A stretch of DNA of 26,638 nucleotides from contig CAJUHX010000026.1 in NCBI GenBank assembly GCA_910586455.1, forward strand, positions 1 through 26,638. Direction: 5' to 3'. Origin of the DNA: an uncultured Muribaculaceae bacterium. GTDB taxonomy: Bacteria; Bacteroidota; Bacteroidia; Bacteroidales; Muribaculaceae. The notes under the pieces are model-generated. The model saw only the letters and a program-made list of their open reading frames with translations. It was not told the origin of the DNA and searched no databases. This document shows, in pieces, positions 7,989 to 17,210 of the stretch. How positions within the stretch are numbered: the first letter of the stretch is position 1; every line of letters begins with the position of its first letter. The translations under genes and the position numbers were made by a program.

Positions 7989-9463
7989 AAAATCAAGCCC
8001 GCATCGACTGCTTCCTGCCCTACTCCACACCCGAGCAGGTTCAGGCCACCGTTGAATCTCTGAAACAGCAACCCACAGTTGCCGGTATATTCCTGCTCAG
8101 CACCGACCCGGGAGCGCCGGCCATCGAAGGCTGCAACCGCATAAACATCGACTCGCTGAACTCGTCAGCCACCATGCGCGCAATCGCAGGCGCCACCACT
8201 GCCGACCACGCTCTGCTGTACAACAAGACCAACCGGCTCGACCTCGGCTATCTGGCCCTTGAGCGCATGCTGCGCATAGCGGCCGACACCGGCGCAGGCA
8301 TGCTCTATTCCGATTATGTGACCGAAACCGACGGCAAGCGCACCAACGCCCCCACAATCGACTATCAGGAAGGCTCGCTGCGCGACGACTTCAACTTCGG
8401 CTCCGTGATACTGTTCGACTCATCGGTGCTGCGCTTCGCCGCCCGAGAACTGAAGGCCGACTACAAGGCCGCCGGCTTCTACGACCTTCGCCTGCACATA
8501 AGCCGCATGGCGCCAATCGTACACGTCAACGAATATCTCTACAGCGACGTCACCGTCGACAACCGCCGGTCGGGCGAAAAAATCTTCGACTATGTCGATC
8601 CCAAGAACCGCGGCGTACAGATTGAAATGGAGCAGGCCTGCACCGAACACCTCAAGGCTGTGGGCGGCTATCTCGAACCGAAATTCGAGCCGGTAGACTT
8701 CAGCAAGGGCGAATTCCCCGTCGAGGCATCGGTAATCATTCCGGTGCGTAACCGCGTGCGCACTATCCGCGACGCTATCGACAGCGCTCTGTCGCAGAAC
8801 ACTGACTTTGACTTCAACGTGATAGTGGTCGACAATCACTCGACCGACGGCACCACCGAGGCCATCGAGGAGTACGCCGGGAATCCGCGTGTGATACATA
8901 TCCGGCCCGAACGACTCGACCTGGGCATCGGCGGCTGCTGGAACATGGCAGTAAACAACCCTAAAGCAGGCAAATTTGCCGTTCAGCTCGACAGCGACGA
9001 TGTATATTCGTCGGCTGACACTCTGGCCACCATCGTCAAGGCCTTCTACGAGCAGAACTGCGGCATGGTGGTAGGCACCTACATGCTCACCGACATCGAC
9101 CGACGTCCCATCCCCCCGGGCGTAATCGACCACAAGGAATGGACCCCCGACAACGGCCGCAACAATGCCCTGCGTATCAACGGACTCGGCGCTCCGCGCG
9201 CATTCTATACCCCGCTGCTGCGCAGCATCGGCGTGCCCAACACCAGCTACGGCGAGGACTATGCCCTTGGGCTGGCCTTCTCGCGTCACCACCAGATTGG
9301 CCGCATATACGACGTACTCTACTTCTGCCGCCGCTGGGAGGACAACTCCGACGCCAACCTCACCGTAGAAAAAACCAATGCCAACAACCTCTACAAGGAC
9401 CGCATACGCACCTGGGAACTGCAGGCTCGACAGGCTATGAACCTCAAGGACAAAAGCGAATGA
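7985..9463 (+). CDS. Family 2 glycosyltransferase with a degenerate N-terminal half
   Basis: Protein of 492 residues without signal peptide or clear membrane segment, so probably cytoplasmic. The C-terminal half (about 243-480) is a GT-A fold: EASVIIPVRNR at the start, VIVVDNHSTDGTTE, and the metal- and nucleotide-binding LDSDD at about 335-339, followed by GEDYALGLAFSR. The N-terminal half (about 1-230) looks like a second, degraded GT-A domain, with SDYVTETDG in a similar place but no clear DxD. The sugar donor and acceptor cannot be told. It overlaps both neighbours by 4 bp (ATGA at 7985 and at 9460), so it is tightly coupled to the amidase and to the DUF4922 gene. Confidence 0.8.
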   Translation: MKNQARIDCFLPYSTPEQVQATVESLKQQPTVAGIFLLSTDPGAPAIEGCNRINIDSLNSSATMRAIAGATTADHALLYNKTNRLDLGYLALERMLRIAADTGAGMLYSDYVTETDGKRTNAPTIDYQEGSLRDDFNFGSVILFDSSVLRFAARELKADYKAAGFYDLRLHISRMAPIVHVNEYLYSDVTVDNRRSGEKIFDYVDPKNRGVQIEMEQACTEHLKAVGGYLEPKFEPVDFSKGEFPVEASVIIPVRNRVRTIRDAIDSALSQNTDFDFNVIVVDNHSTDGTTEAIEEYAGNPRVIHIRPERLDLGIGGCWNMAVNNPKAGKFAVQLDSDDVYSSADTLATIVKAFYEQNCGMVVGTYMLTDIDRRPIPPGVIDHKEWTPDNGRNNALRINGLGAPRAFYTPLLRSIGVPNTSYGEDYALGLAFSRHHQIGRIYDVLYFCRRWEDNSDANLTVEKTNANNLYKDRIRTWELQARQAMNLKDKSE

Positions 9464-10407
9464 AAATTTATATGAACACCGCCACCATCGACCGCTTTAT
9501 CGAGCGCGAACTGGCCAACTGGCCTCTGGCGGCACAAAACTACGAAGCCCTGAAGATGGTGCAGACCAAGTATCTGTCGGTCGACGGCTTTAATGTGAAA
9601 GTGCAGTTCAACCCGGCGCGACGTGTAAGCACCGGCGCCAAAATCGACAGCAACAGCATTAAGGCCCGCCCGTGCTTCCTCTGTCAGGCCAATCGCCCGG
9701 CAGAGCAGAAAGCCATGCGCTGGGGGCCACACTACGAGTTCCTGGTGAATCCATTCCCTATTTTCGCCAGACACCTCACAATTCCCGAACTCTGCCATAC
9801 TCCACAGACATCAAAAAGCCGCGGGCCTCACATGATTGAAATGGCCCGCGACCTTGAGGAATACGCCATTTTCTATAACGGCCCGCTCTGCGGCGCATCA
9901 GCCCCGGACCACATGCACTTTCAGGCCTGCCCGAAATTCGAGTTGCCTTTAGTCGAGGCCATCGAAAATCGCATGCCGGCCACTACCCAAAGCGTCGAAC
10001 TGCAGGCTTCGCTGGGTTTCCCGTTCGGATTCTATGTGATAGACGTAAACAAGAAACTCGATGCTCTCATGGCCACCGATACCGCACGAGCCCTCTACGC
10101 GGTAATCGACCCCTCGAAAAACAAAGAAGACTACATGACCCACGAGCCTAAAATCAACATCATCTGTTTCGACTCGTCCAATGTCACACGCTTTGTAATC
10201 ATTCCGCGCCGCGAACACCGCCCGTCGAACTACGGCGAAGGCCCCGGACAAATGCTGATTTCACCGGCCAGTGTCGACCTCGGCGGCGTGTTCATAACTC
10301 CGCGCAAGGAAGACTTCGATGCCATAACAGCCGACGATATCCGACGCATATACAGCGAATGTTGCTACAGCGAAGCCGACATAATCAACGTAATAGACCG
10401 TATATGA
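9460..10407 (+). CDS. DUF4922 protein, HIT-like nucleotidyltransferase/phosphorylase
   Basis: Cytoplasmic protein of 315 residues. The frame is open from 9139, but the ATG at 9460, overlapping the preceding stop as ATGA, gives MKIYMNTATID and avoids a long overlap, so that start was chosen. Features include FNPARR (about 47-52), a CFLC pair at about 71-74, NPFPIFARHLTIP, and GASAPDHMHFQACP (about 146-159). The His-x-His-x-Gln-type motif HMHFQ is that of the HIT superfamily, near GDP-L-galactose phosphorylase and ATP adenylyltransferase types. I infer a nucleotide-sugar or nucleotide phosphorylase or transferase activity. The pairing with a glycosyltransferase suggests it makes or recycles that enzyme's donor, but this is not shown. 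Confidence 0.75.
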   Translation: MKIYMNTATIDRFIERELANWPLAAQNYEALKMVQTKYLSVDGFNVKVQFNPARRVSTGAKIDSNSIKARPCFLCQANRPAEQKAMRWGPHYEFLVNPFPIFARHLTIPELCHTPQTSKSRGPHMIEMARDLEEYAIFYNGPLCGASAPDHMHFQACPKFELPLVEAIENRMPATTQSVELQASLGFPFGFYVIDVNKKLDALMATDTARALYAVIDPSKNKEDYMTHEPKINIICFDSSNVTRFVIIPRREHRPSNYGEGPGQMLISPASVDLGGVFITPRKEDFDAITADDIRRIYSECCYSEADIINVIDRI

Positions 10408-11708
10408 GCAAAGTAAAAGTAGGCATACTGTCCGCACACGAAATAAGCGTGACCTTCGACGGCACATACGGCCGCGACAACGCCCATTTCAGCACCGATG
10501 CCGACGGCAGACTGCTGCTCGACGGACATGCGGTGGAGAATGCCGAATTCCGCGCCGCCGCTGCCACCGACTCGTTTACCGTGCGCGATGTCACCATAGG
10601 TGTGGACTTCCACTGGCAACGCCGCGAAGACCAGACATTCCGCGGCGACTGCATAGTGCTGCTCAACGAACAGGGCATGCCTACGCTTATCAACGAAATC
10701 GACATCGAGGAATATCTGCGTAGCGTAATTTCGTCGGAAATGAGCGCCACCGCCTCGCTGCCCCTGCTGAAAGCGCACGCCGTAATCTCGCGCAGCTGGC
10801 TGCTGGCACAGATTCAGCATGCCGCCGACAGCGAACATATACAGACAGTGCAAACCGATACCGACAGCGAATTGCTGCGCTGGTACGACCACAGCAGCCA
10901 CAAGCTGTTCGACGTATGCGCCGACGACCACTGCCAGCGCTATCAGGGAATCACACGGCAGACTACCCAAACCGTAGACCGGGCCGTGGACGAAACTGCC
11001 GGACAGGTGCTGATGTATGGAGGCGAACTCTGCGACGCCCGCTTCTCCAAATGCTGCGGAGGCGTGTTCGAGGAATTCGAGAACTGCTGGCAGCCGCGAC
11101 ACTACAATTATCTGACAGTACGTCGCGACAGCAGCAGTCCTCTGGACTTCCCCGACCTGCGGAGCAACAAAGCTGCCGCCGGGTGGATTGAATCGGAGCC
11201 CGATGCTTTCTGCAACACCCGCGACCCGCATATTCTCGGTCAGGTACTCAACGGATACGACCGGGAAACCGCCGACTTCTACCGCTGGCGTGTACGCTAC
11301 AGCCAGGAGGAACTCGCAGCCCTGATTCTGCGCCGCAGCGGTGTGGACTACGGCCATATCCTTGCTCTTGAACCATTGGAGCGCGGCACATCGGGCCGTA
11401 TCGTGCGCCTGCGCATCGTAGGCACAAAGCGCACAAAGGTAATAGGCAAAGAACTGGAAATACGTCGAACTCTCTCGCCCAGCCACCTGTACAGCAGTGC
11501 GTTTACGGTGCATCCCGAAAGCGCCACAACAGTCGACGGAGTGCCGGCGGCTTTCGAACTCCGGGGAGCCGGGTGGGGTCACGGCGTAGGCCTGTGCCAG
11601 ATTGGCGCCGCCGTGATGGGCGCGCTCGGTTATGACTACCGCGAAATTCTTTCGCACTACTTCCCGGGTTCAGAAATCGTCAATACAATTTTAAATGTTA
11701 AATGCTAA
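10404..11708 (+). CDS. SpoIID/LytB-domain protein
   Basis: Protein of 434 residues; the ATG at 10404 overlaps the previous stop (ATGA), and 15 open codons upstream were excluded. SpoIID domains are lytic transglycosylases acting on glycan strands from which peptides have been removed. The domain signature is visible: IDIEEYLRSVISSEMSATA (about 109-127, with the expected catalytic glutamate in SSEMS), LKAHAVISRSW, the cysteine-bearing loop FSKCCGGVFEEFENCW (about 214-229), and the C-terminal GAGWGHGVGLCQIGA with YREILSHYFPG. There is no signal peptide: the N-terminus MSKVKVGIL is not hydrophobic enough. That is odd for an enzyme acting on the wall, unless it works on material already imported. 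Confidence 0.85.
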   Translation: MSKVKVGILSAHEISVTFDGTYGRDNAHFSTDADGRLLLDGHAVENAEFRAAAATDSFTVRDVTIGVDFHWQRREDQTFRGDCIVLLNEQGMPTLINEIDIEEYLRSVISSEMSATASLPLLKAHAVISRSWLLAQIQHAADSEHIQTVQTDTDSELLRWYDHSSHKLFDVCADDHCQRYQGITRQTTQTVDRAVDETAGQVLMYGGELCDARFSKCCGGVFEEFENCWQPRHYNYLTVRRDSSSPLDFPDLRSNKAAAGWIESEPDAFCNTRDPHILGQVLNGYDRETADFYRWRVRYSQEELAALILRRSGVDYGHILALEPLERGTSGRIVRLRIVGTKRTKVIGKELEIRRTLSPSHLYSSAFTVHPESATTVDGVPAAFELRGAGWGHGVGLCQIGAAVMGALGYDYREILSHYFPGSEIVNTILNVKC

Positions 11709-11750
11709 CTGTCAAATTATTTCTATATCAAGAATTTGACAGTTAACATT
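11701..11750. repeat. Long imperfect hairpin between the SpoIID gene and ampG-like gene
   Basis: TAACTGTCAAATT (11706-11718) pairs perfectly with AATTTGACAGTTA (11733-11745); one mismatch further out, AATG and CATT extend the stem to 17 of 18 pairs. The stem starts at the SpoIID stop codon. The plus strand continues with A rather than T, so it does not look like an intrinsic terminator for the operon. It may be an mRNA processing or stability element. Confidence 0.7.
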
Positions 11751-11764
11751 AAAAAAGTCTGTAA

Positions 11765-13114
11765 ATGAAAGTAACCACACGTAATCCCTGGCTATGGATT
11801 CCGACGCTGTACTTCGCCGAAGGCATACCCTACTTCATAGTCAACAACATATCGGTGCTGATGCTGGCCAAGATGGGCGTGCCCAACGGCATGATGGGCC
11901 TATTCACCAGTCTGCTGTATCTGCCATGGATGATTAAGCCGTTCTGGAGCCCGTTTGTCGACATCATACGCACCAAGCGCTGGTGGATTATCGCCATGCA
12001 GTTGCTTATGTCGCTGGCATTCATCATGCTGACACTGTGTATGCCACACCCGTCGGTCGCCGAAATTGCTTCCCGCAACACTCCCATAGGCATCTTCGAC
12101 GTTACTCTTATACTGTTCGCCATCACCGCGTTCGCATCGGCCACTCACGATATCGCCGCCGACGGTTTCTATATGTTGGCCCTGTCGACCAAAAACCAGG
12201 CGGCCTTTGTGGGCATACGCTCCACTTTCTACCGTCTGTCGTCGATTTTCGGCCAAGGTGTGCTGGTGTATATCGCCGGCTATACCGAAACCCACGGGCT
12301 TGGCTTTCTGGGCATAGAGGCCGGCGACATACCGGCTTCGTGGCAGCTTACACTCGGTGTGACAGCGCTGATTTTCAGCCTCGTGACTTTATATCACACA
12401 TTTATAGTGCCGCGCCCCGCGACAGACCACCCACGCCTTGACACCAATCATCGGAAGGCCGGTGCAGGAGCCATATTCCACGAGTTCGCCAACTCATTCG
12501 CCACTTTCTTCACCAAGAAAGGGCTGTGGCTGGCCATAGCGTTCATGCTGCTCTACCGCCTGCCCGAGGCATTCCTGATCAAGATGTGTACTCCCTTCCT
12601 GGTAGCTCCGAAAGAAGTCGGTGGCCTTGGCCTCTCGACCGAGAACGTGGGCATAGTCTACGGTACCATAGGCGTGCTGTTCCTGACCATCGGCGGCATC
12701 ATCGGCGGCGTGTACGCCTCCAAGGTAGGCCTGCGCAAGTCGCTGTGGGTAATGGCAGCGTGCATGACACTGCCCTGCCTCACCTTCTGCTATCTGGCCG
12801 AACTGCAGCCCGACAATCTGTGGTACATCGGCACCGCAGTGGCTATTGAGCAGTTCGGCTACGGCTTCGGGTTCACTGCCTATATGCTGTACATGATGTA
12901 CTTCTCGGAAGGCGAATTCACCACCTCGCACTACGCCATCTGCACAGCCTTCATGGCCATGAGCATGATGCTGCCGGGCATGGTGGCCGGCTTCCTGCAG
13001 GAAGTGCTCGGCTACGCCATGTTCTTCTGGATGGTTATCGCCTGCTGCGCCGCCACACTGATTGTGACCTACTTCATCGACCGCAAAATCGACCCGGCCT
13101 ACGGTCTGAAATAA
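11765..13114 (+). CDS. ampG: AmpG-like MFS permease (muropeptide transporter family)
   Basis: Inner-membrane protein of 449 residues with about 12 hydrophobic segments, of the length usual for AmpG. The N-terminus WLWIPTLYFAEGIPYFIVN followed by LLYLPWMIKPFWSPFVD is characteristic of AmpG relatives; FASATHDIAADGFY (about 120-133) is also typical. AmpG proteins import GlcNAc-anhydroMurNAc and its peptides from the periplasm to the cytoplasm, driven by the proton gradient. The position after the SpoIID gene and before the NamZ-like gene supports a peptidoglycan role. Some Bacteroidales relatives have not been tested, and another sugar substrate is possible. Confidence 0.85.
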   Translation: MKVTTRNPWLWIPTLYFAEGIPYFIVNNISVLMLAKMGVPNGMMGLFTSLLYLPWMIKPFWSPFVDIIRTKRWWIIAMQLLMSLAFIMLTLCMPHPSVAEIASRNTPIGIFDVTLILFAITAFASATHDIAADGFYMLALSTKNQAAFVGIRSTFYRLSSIFGQGVLVYIAGYTETHGLGFLGIEAGDIPASWQLTLGVTALIFSLVTLYHTFIVPRPATDHPRLDTNHRKAGAGAIFHEFANSFATFFTKKGLWLAIAFMLLYRLPEAFLIKMCTPFLVAPKEVGGLGLSTENVGIVYGTIGVLFLTIGGIIGGVYASKVGLRKSLWVMAACMTLPCLTFCYLAELQPDNLWYIGTAVAIEQFGYGFGFTAYMLYMMYFSEGEFTTSHYAICTAFMAMSMMLPGMVAGFLQEVLGYAMFFWMVIACCAATLIVTYFIDRKIDPAYGLK

Positions 13115-13145
13115 ATATTTTCCACCCCCGACATTATTTACAATA

Positions 13146-14381
13146 ATGACTATACGCAACATTCTCCTTCTTCTTCTGGCTCTGTCTGTGTCGGCTTCCA
13201 TGTCGGCACAGACAAAAGTCAAACCCGGCATCGAAGTGCTCCGCGACGGCGGCTTCGCACAACTGCAGGGCAAACGTGTGGGCCTTATAACCAATCCCAC
13301 CGGCATCGACAACGACCTCAAAAGCACCATCGACATACTCCATGAGGCTCCCGGCGTGACCCTCACAGCCCTGTTCTCGCCCGAACACGGCGTGCGCGGC
13401 GACGTCCATGCCGGCGACCATGTAGGCACATCGACCGACCCCTCTACCGGTGTGACCGTGTACTCCATATACGGCAAGACCCTGCGCCCCTCGGCCGAGA
13501 TGCTCAAAGATGTGGACGTGCTTGTTTATGACATCCAGGACATAGGCTGCCGCTCGTACACCTTCATATCCACCATGGGCAACGCCATGCAGGCATGCGC
13601 CGAGCTGGGCAAGGAGTTCATGGTACTCGACCGTCCCAACCCCGTGAGCGGCAATAAGGTGGAAGGCAATCTGGTAGAGGAGGGCTGCGAGTCGTTCGTG
13701 AGCCGCTTCCCTATTCCCTACCTCTACGGCCTCACTCCCGGCGAACTGGCCCGCTATCTCAATGAAGAAGGCATTCTGGGCAAGAAGGTCGACCTGACCG
13801 TCGTGCCAATGCAGGGCTGGAAGCGCGACATGACTTTTGCCCGGACCGGCATGCCGTGGGTACTGCCGTCGCCTCACATCCCCACCCCCGAAACCGCTGT
13901 CTACTACCCCATGTCGGGTATTCTGGGCGAGCTGGGCTACATGTCGATAGGCGTGGGCTACACCGAGCCCTTCAAACTTTTCTGCGCCGAGTGGATCGAC
14001 GCTCCCGAGCTGGCCCGCCGCCTCAATGCGCTCAATCTGCCGGGCCTCAAGTTCCGCCCCATATACATCAAACCCTTCTACGCCGTAGGCCAGGGCCGGA
14101 ACCTGCAGGGCGTGGAGCTGTATGTAACCGACATCGATAGCGCTCCTCTGTCGCTCACCCAGTTCTATGTAATGCAGGAGCTGGCCCGCATGTACCCCGA
14201 CCGCAAGGCCTTGGATAAAGCCGACCCAAAGCGCTTCGATATGTTCGACAAGGTGTGCGGCTCCAAAGAAATAAGAAAACGCTTCGGCAAAAACCATAAT
14301 GTAGCAGATATTGTTGAATACTGGAATAAAGACAACGAAAGTTTCCGCAAAGCATCCTCAGCATATTACCTCTACCGTTAA
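13146..14381 (+). CDS. namZ: NamZ-like exo-beta-N-acetylmuramidase (DUF1343)
   Basis: Secreted or periplasmic protein of 411 residues. Residues 1-21 form a signal peptide (ILLLLLALSVSASMSA, then QT). The mature part carries the DUF1343 signature: KRVGLITNPTGID (about 42-54), FSPEHGVRGD (about 78-87), VDVLVYDIQDIGCRSYT (about 122-138), VLDRPNPVSG, and GELGYMSIGVGYTEPF. Bacillus subtilis NamZ, the characterised member, releases MurNAc from the non-reducing end of peptide-free glycan pieces. In this operon it would supply the MurNAc taken up by the MurT/MurK pair. The next gene starts 9 bp after its stop. Confidence 0.85.
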   Translation: MTIRNILLLLLALSVSASMSAQTKVKPGIEVLRDGGFAQLQGKRVGLITNPTGIDNDLKSTIDILHEAPGVTLTALFSPEHGVRGDVHAGDHVGTSTDPSTGVTVYSIYGKTLRPSAEMLKDVDVLVYDIQDIGCRSYTFISTMGNAMQACAELGKEFMVLDRPNPVSGNKVEGNLVEEGCESFVSRFPIPYLYGLTPGELARYLNEEGILGKKVDLTVVPMQGWKRDMTFARTGMPWVLPSPHIPTPETAVYYPMSGILGELGYMSIGVGYTEPFKLFCAEWIDAPELARRLNALNLPGLKFRPIYIKPFYAVGQGRNLQGVELYVTDIDSAPLSLTQFYVMQELARMYPDRKALDKADPKRFDMFDKVCGSKEIRKRFGKNHNVADIVEYWNKDNESFRKASSAYYLYR

Positions 14382-14390
14382 CAGATAATT

Positions 14391-17177
14391 ATGGACTCCC
14401 GCTACGCCGCCTTCCTGACCGACATATCATTCATACCCCGCGAACGCATCTACACCGACGAACTACGTCGCCTCACCTGGGGCACCGACGCCGGATTTTA
14501 CCGTCTGACCCCAAAAATTGTGGTGCGCTCGGCCAACGAGGCCGAGGTGGCACGACTTCTTCAGGCGGCAGACAAGCACAAGATTCCGGTAACATTCCGT
14601 GCTGCCGGAACAAGCCTCTCGGGGCAGTCAATCAGCGACTCCGTGCTGATAGTGGCAGGCAAGAACTGGGAGAATTATACTGTAGGGCCACAAGCCCGCA
14701 CCATAACCATGCAGCCTGGTATAACAGGCTCGCGCGTCGACGACATTCTGCGGCCATACGGCAAGATTTTCACGCCCGACCCGGCGTCGAAAAAAGCGGC
14801 TATGGTCGGAGGCATAGTAGCCAACAACGCTTCCGGCATGAACTGCGGCATACACGCCAACTCCGACCGCATGCTGCTGTCGGCCCGCCTGGTTATGGCC
14901 GACGGCACCATACTCGATACCGGCAGCGAGGAGTCGCGCCGGAACTTCGCCCGCAGCCACGCCCAATTCCTGACCGGCATAGAGTCCCTGCGCGACAAAA
15001 TACGCAGCGACAGCAAACTCGTACAACGCATCCGACACAAATACTCCATCAAAAATGTAACCGGCCTCAACCTGCTGCCATTCATAACCTTCGACGACCC
15101 ATTCGAGATTATCACCCACCTGATGGCAGGCAGCGAAGGCACTCTGGCTTTTATCAGCGAGGTGACCATGAACACCGGCCACCTGTACCCGCTGTCGGCC
15201 TCGGCTATGCTATATTTCAGCGACATCGACGAGGCCTGCCGCACAGTGGTGGCTCTGCGGCACGATTCGCCCGTGGTCAGCTGCGAACTTCTCGACAGCC
15301 ATTCGCTCGACGCAGTCGGCGATACCACAGGTAAAGGACTTACCGCCCTGCTCATAGAGGTGAAAGCCGACACTGCCGAAGAGCTGAACAATAAAATCGA
15401 CAGCACCATGCAGGTGCTCGACGGGTTCTCAACCTTCAAGCCCGTGTCATTCTCTACCGACCCGCAGCAGTGCGCCAAATGGTGGCTTCTTCGGTCGGGG
15501 GTATTCCCGGCTGTCGGAGGAACTCGTCCTGCAGGCACCACTACACTTATCGAAGACATTGCATTCCACATCGAAAACCTGCCTCAGGCTACAGCAGAAC
15601 TGCTGAAAATACTCGGCCGGAGCGGATACGGCAACGCCTGCATCTACGGCCACGCCCTCGAAGGCAACTACCACTTCATCATATCGCAGAAATTCGACAC
15701 CGATGCCGACCGTGAACGCTACTCACAGCTGATGCTCGACATCAAGCATCTTGTGGTAGAGCGCTTCGACGGCTCACTCAAAGCCGAACATGGCACCGGA
15801 CGCAACATGGCACCATTTGTGGAAATGGAATGGGGCAAGACGGCCTGGCAGATTATGCACGAAGTAAAAAAACTTTTCGACCCTGCCGGACTGCTCAATC
15901 CGGGAGTCATATTCAACAACGACTCGGGATGCTATATCAAGAATACAAAAGTGCTTACGCCCGTAGACCCTACAGTCGACAACTGCATCGAATGTGGCTT
16001 CTGCGAGCCAAACTGCATAAGCAGCGGCCTTACTCTTTCTGCACGCCAGCGTATTGTCGCTGTCCGCGAGATAGAGCGTCTGCGCAACATCAATCCGGCC
16101 GACCCCACAATCGCCCTGCTGGAAAAACAGCTTGTATATCCCGGTATCGATACCTGTGCAGGCGACGGCCTCTGCAGCCTCGCATGCCCCATGGGCATTA
16201 AAACAGGTGTACTCGTGCACCACCTGCGCCGGAAACTTAATCCCGAAGGCTCCGCGGCATGGCGTGTAGGCAAATTCGCCGCCGACCACCTGGCCGGAGT
16301 CAGCACCACCCTGCGCGGCGCATTAGCCTGCGCTGTGGCCGCCCGGGCCATTATAGGGCCAAAAGGTGTCAACATTCTGGGCCGGGCCTTGCACAAGGCA
16401 GGTATGCCGCTGTGGACCGCCGACCTGCCGCGGCCAAACTGCTTTAAACCCGCAACTCAGCCTCAGAAAAAGCGCAAAGTTGTATACTTCCCGTCCTGCA
16501 TCAACCGCACTATGGGCGCCGCACCCGGAGGACAGGCCCACGAAGAGCCTCTGACCAACGTGATGCTGCGCCTGCTGAATCGCGCCGGATTCGAGGTTAT
16601 TTATCCCGACGACATAAAGCAACTTTGCTGCGGCATGATATGGGAAAGCAAAGGCATGCCCGACATAGGAGAGCAGAAAGTTCGGCAACTCGAAGAGAAA
16701 CTGTGGCTGGCTTCGGAGCAAGGACAATGGCCGGTACTCTGCGACCAAAGCCCCTGCCTGCACCGCATGCGCCAGAAAATACAGCGCATGCACCTGTACG
16801 AACCGGCCGAATTCATAATGACACACTTGGCCGAGCACCTCACGTTCAAGCCTGTAGATACACCTATAGCAATACACGTAACCTGCTCGACCAGAATGAT
16901 GGGCCTCGCCGAAACAATAATCGAACTGGCTCGGAAATGCAGCACTGACGTAACAGTACCACAGGAAGTGGGATGCCGCGGTTTTGCCGGTGACAAAGGC
17001 TTTACTCACCCCGAGCTCAACCGCTGGGGATTGCGAAAACTCCGTCCGGCCCTGCAGGCGGCAAAAGTAGTGGAAGGCTACAGCAACTCCCGAACATGTG
17101 AAATAGGTCTAACCACCAACGGCGGCATACCCTACCGTTCTATTGTATACCTCGTAGAAAAAGTCACAAGTTATTAA
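14391..17177 (+). CDS. FAD-binding and Fe-S-binding oxidoreductase, probable D-lactate dehydrogenase
   Basis: Protein of 928 residues. The N-terminal FAD_binding_4 domain (about 38-260) has TFRAAGTSLSGQSISD and MVGGIVANNASGMNCG. The FAD-oxidase C domain (to about 510) has KAEHGTGRNMAPFVE. Two ferredoxin-type cysteine clusters follow: CIECGFCEPNC (about 531-541) and CAGDGLCSLACPMG (about 588-601). The C-terminal CCG-type region has LCCGMIWESKG (about 744-754) and VGCRGFAGDKGF (about 862-873). This GlcD-GlcF-like fusion and its length resemble Shewanella Dld-II, a respiratory D-lactate dehydrogenase; the E. coli relative YdiJ acts on D-2-hydroxyglutarate. In this operon MurQ makes D-lactate, so D-lactate is the best guess. 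Electrons would go to quinone or another carrier. Confidence 0.8.
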   Translation: MDSRYAAFLTDISFIPRERIYTDELRRLTWGTDAGFYRLTPKIVVRSANEAEVARLLQAADKHKIPVTFRAAGTSLSGQSISDSVLIVAGKNWENYTVGPQARTITMQPGITGSRVDDILRPYGKIFTPDPASKKAAMVGGIVANNASGMNCGIHANSDRMLLSARLVMADGTILDTGSEESRRNFARSHAQFLTGIESLRDKIRSDSKLVQRIRHKYSIKNVTGLNLLPFITFDDPFEIITHLMAGSEGTLAFISEVTMNTGHLYPLSASAMLYFSDIDEACRTVVALRHDSPVVSCELLDSHSLDAVGDTTGKGLTALLIEVKADTAEELNNKIDSTMQVLDGFSTFKPVSFSTDPQQCAKWWLLRSGVFPAVGGTRPAGTTTLIEDIAFHIENLPQATAELLKILGRSGYGNACIYGHALEGNYHFIISQKFDTDADRERYSQLMLDIKHLVVERFDGSLKAEHGTGRNMAPFVEMEWGKTAWQIMHEVKKLFDPAGLLNPGVIFNNDSGCYIKNTKVLTPVDPTVDNCIECGFCEPNCISSGLTLSARQRIVAVREIERLRNINPADPTIALLEKQLVYPGIDTCAGDGLCSLACPMGIKTGVLVHHLRRKLNPEGSAAWRVGKFAADHLAGVSTTLRGALACAVAARAIIGPKGVNILGRALHKAGMPLWTADLPRPNCFKPATQPQKKRKVVYFPSCINRTMGAAPGGQAHEEPLTNVMLRLLNRAGFEVIYPDDIKQLCCGMIWESKGMPDIGEQKVRQLEEKLWLASEQGQWPVLCDQSPCLHRMRQKIQRMHLYEPAEFIMTHLAEHLTFKPVDTPIAIHVTCSTRMMGLAETIIELARKCSTDVTVPQEVGCRGFAGDKGFTHPELNRWGLRKLRPALQAAKVVEGYSNSRTCEIGLTTNGGIPYRSIVYLVEKVTSY

Positions 17178-17210
17178 GCCACACACACCAATCACTACCA
17201 TATTATTGCA

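Noticed and set aside
9139..9459. Upstream extension of the DUF4922 reading frame
   Set aside because: It overlaps the glycosyltransferase gene by over 300 bp; the ATG at 9460 with an ATGA overlap is the better start.
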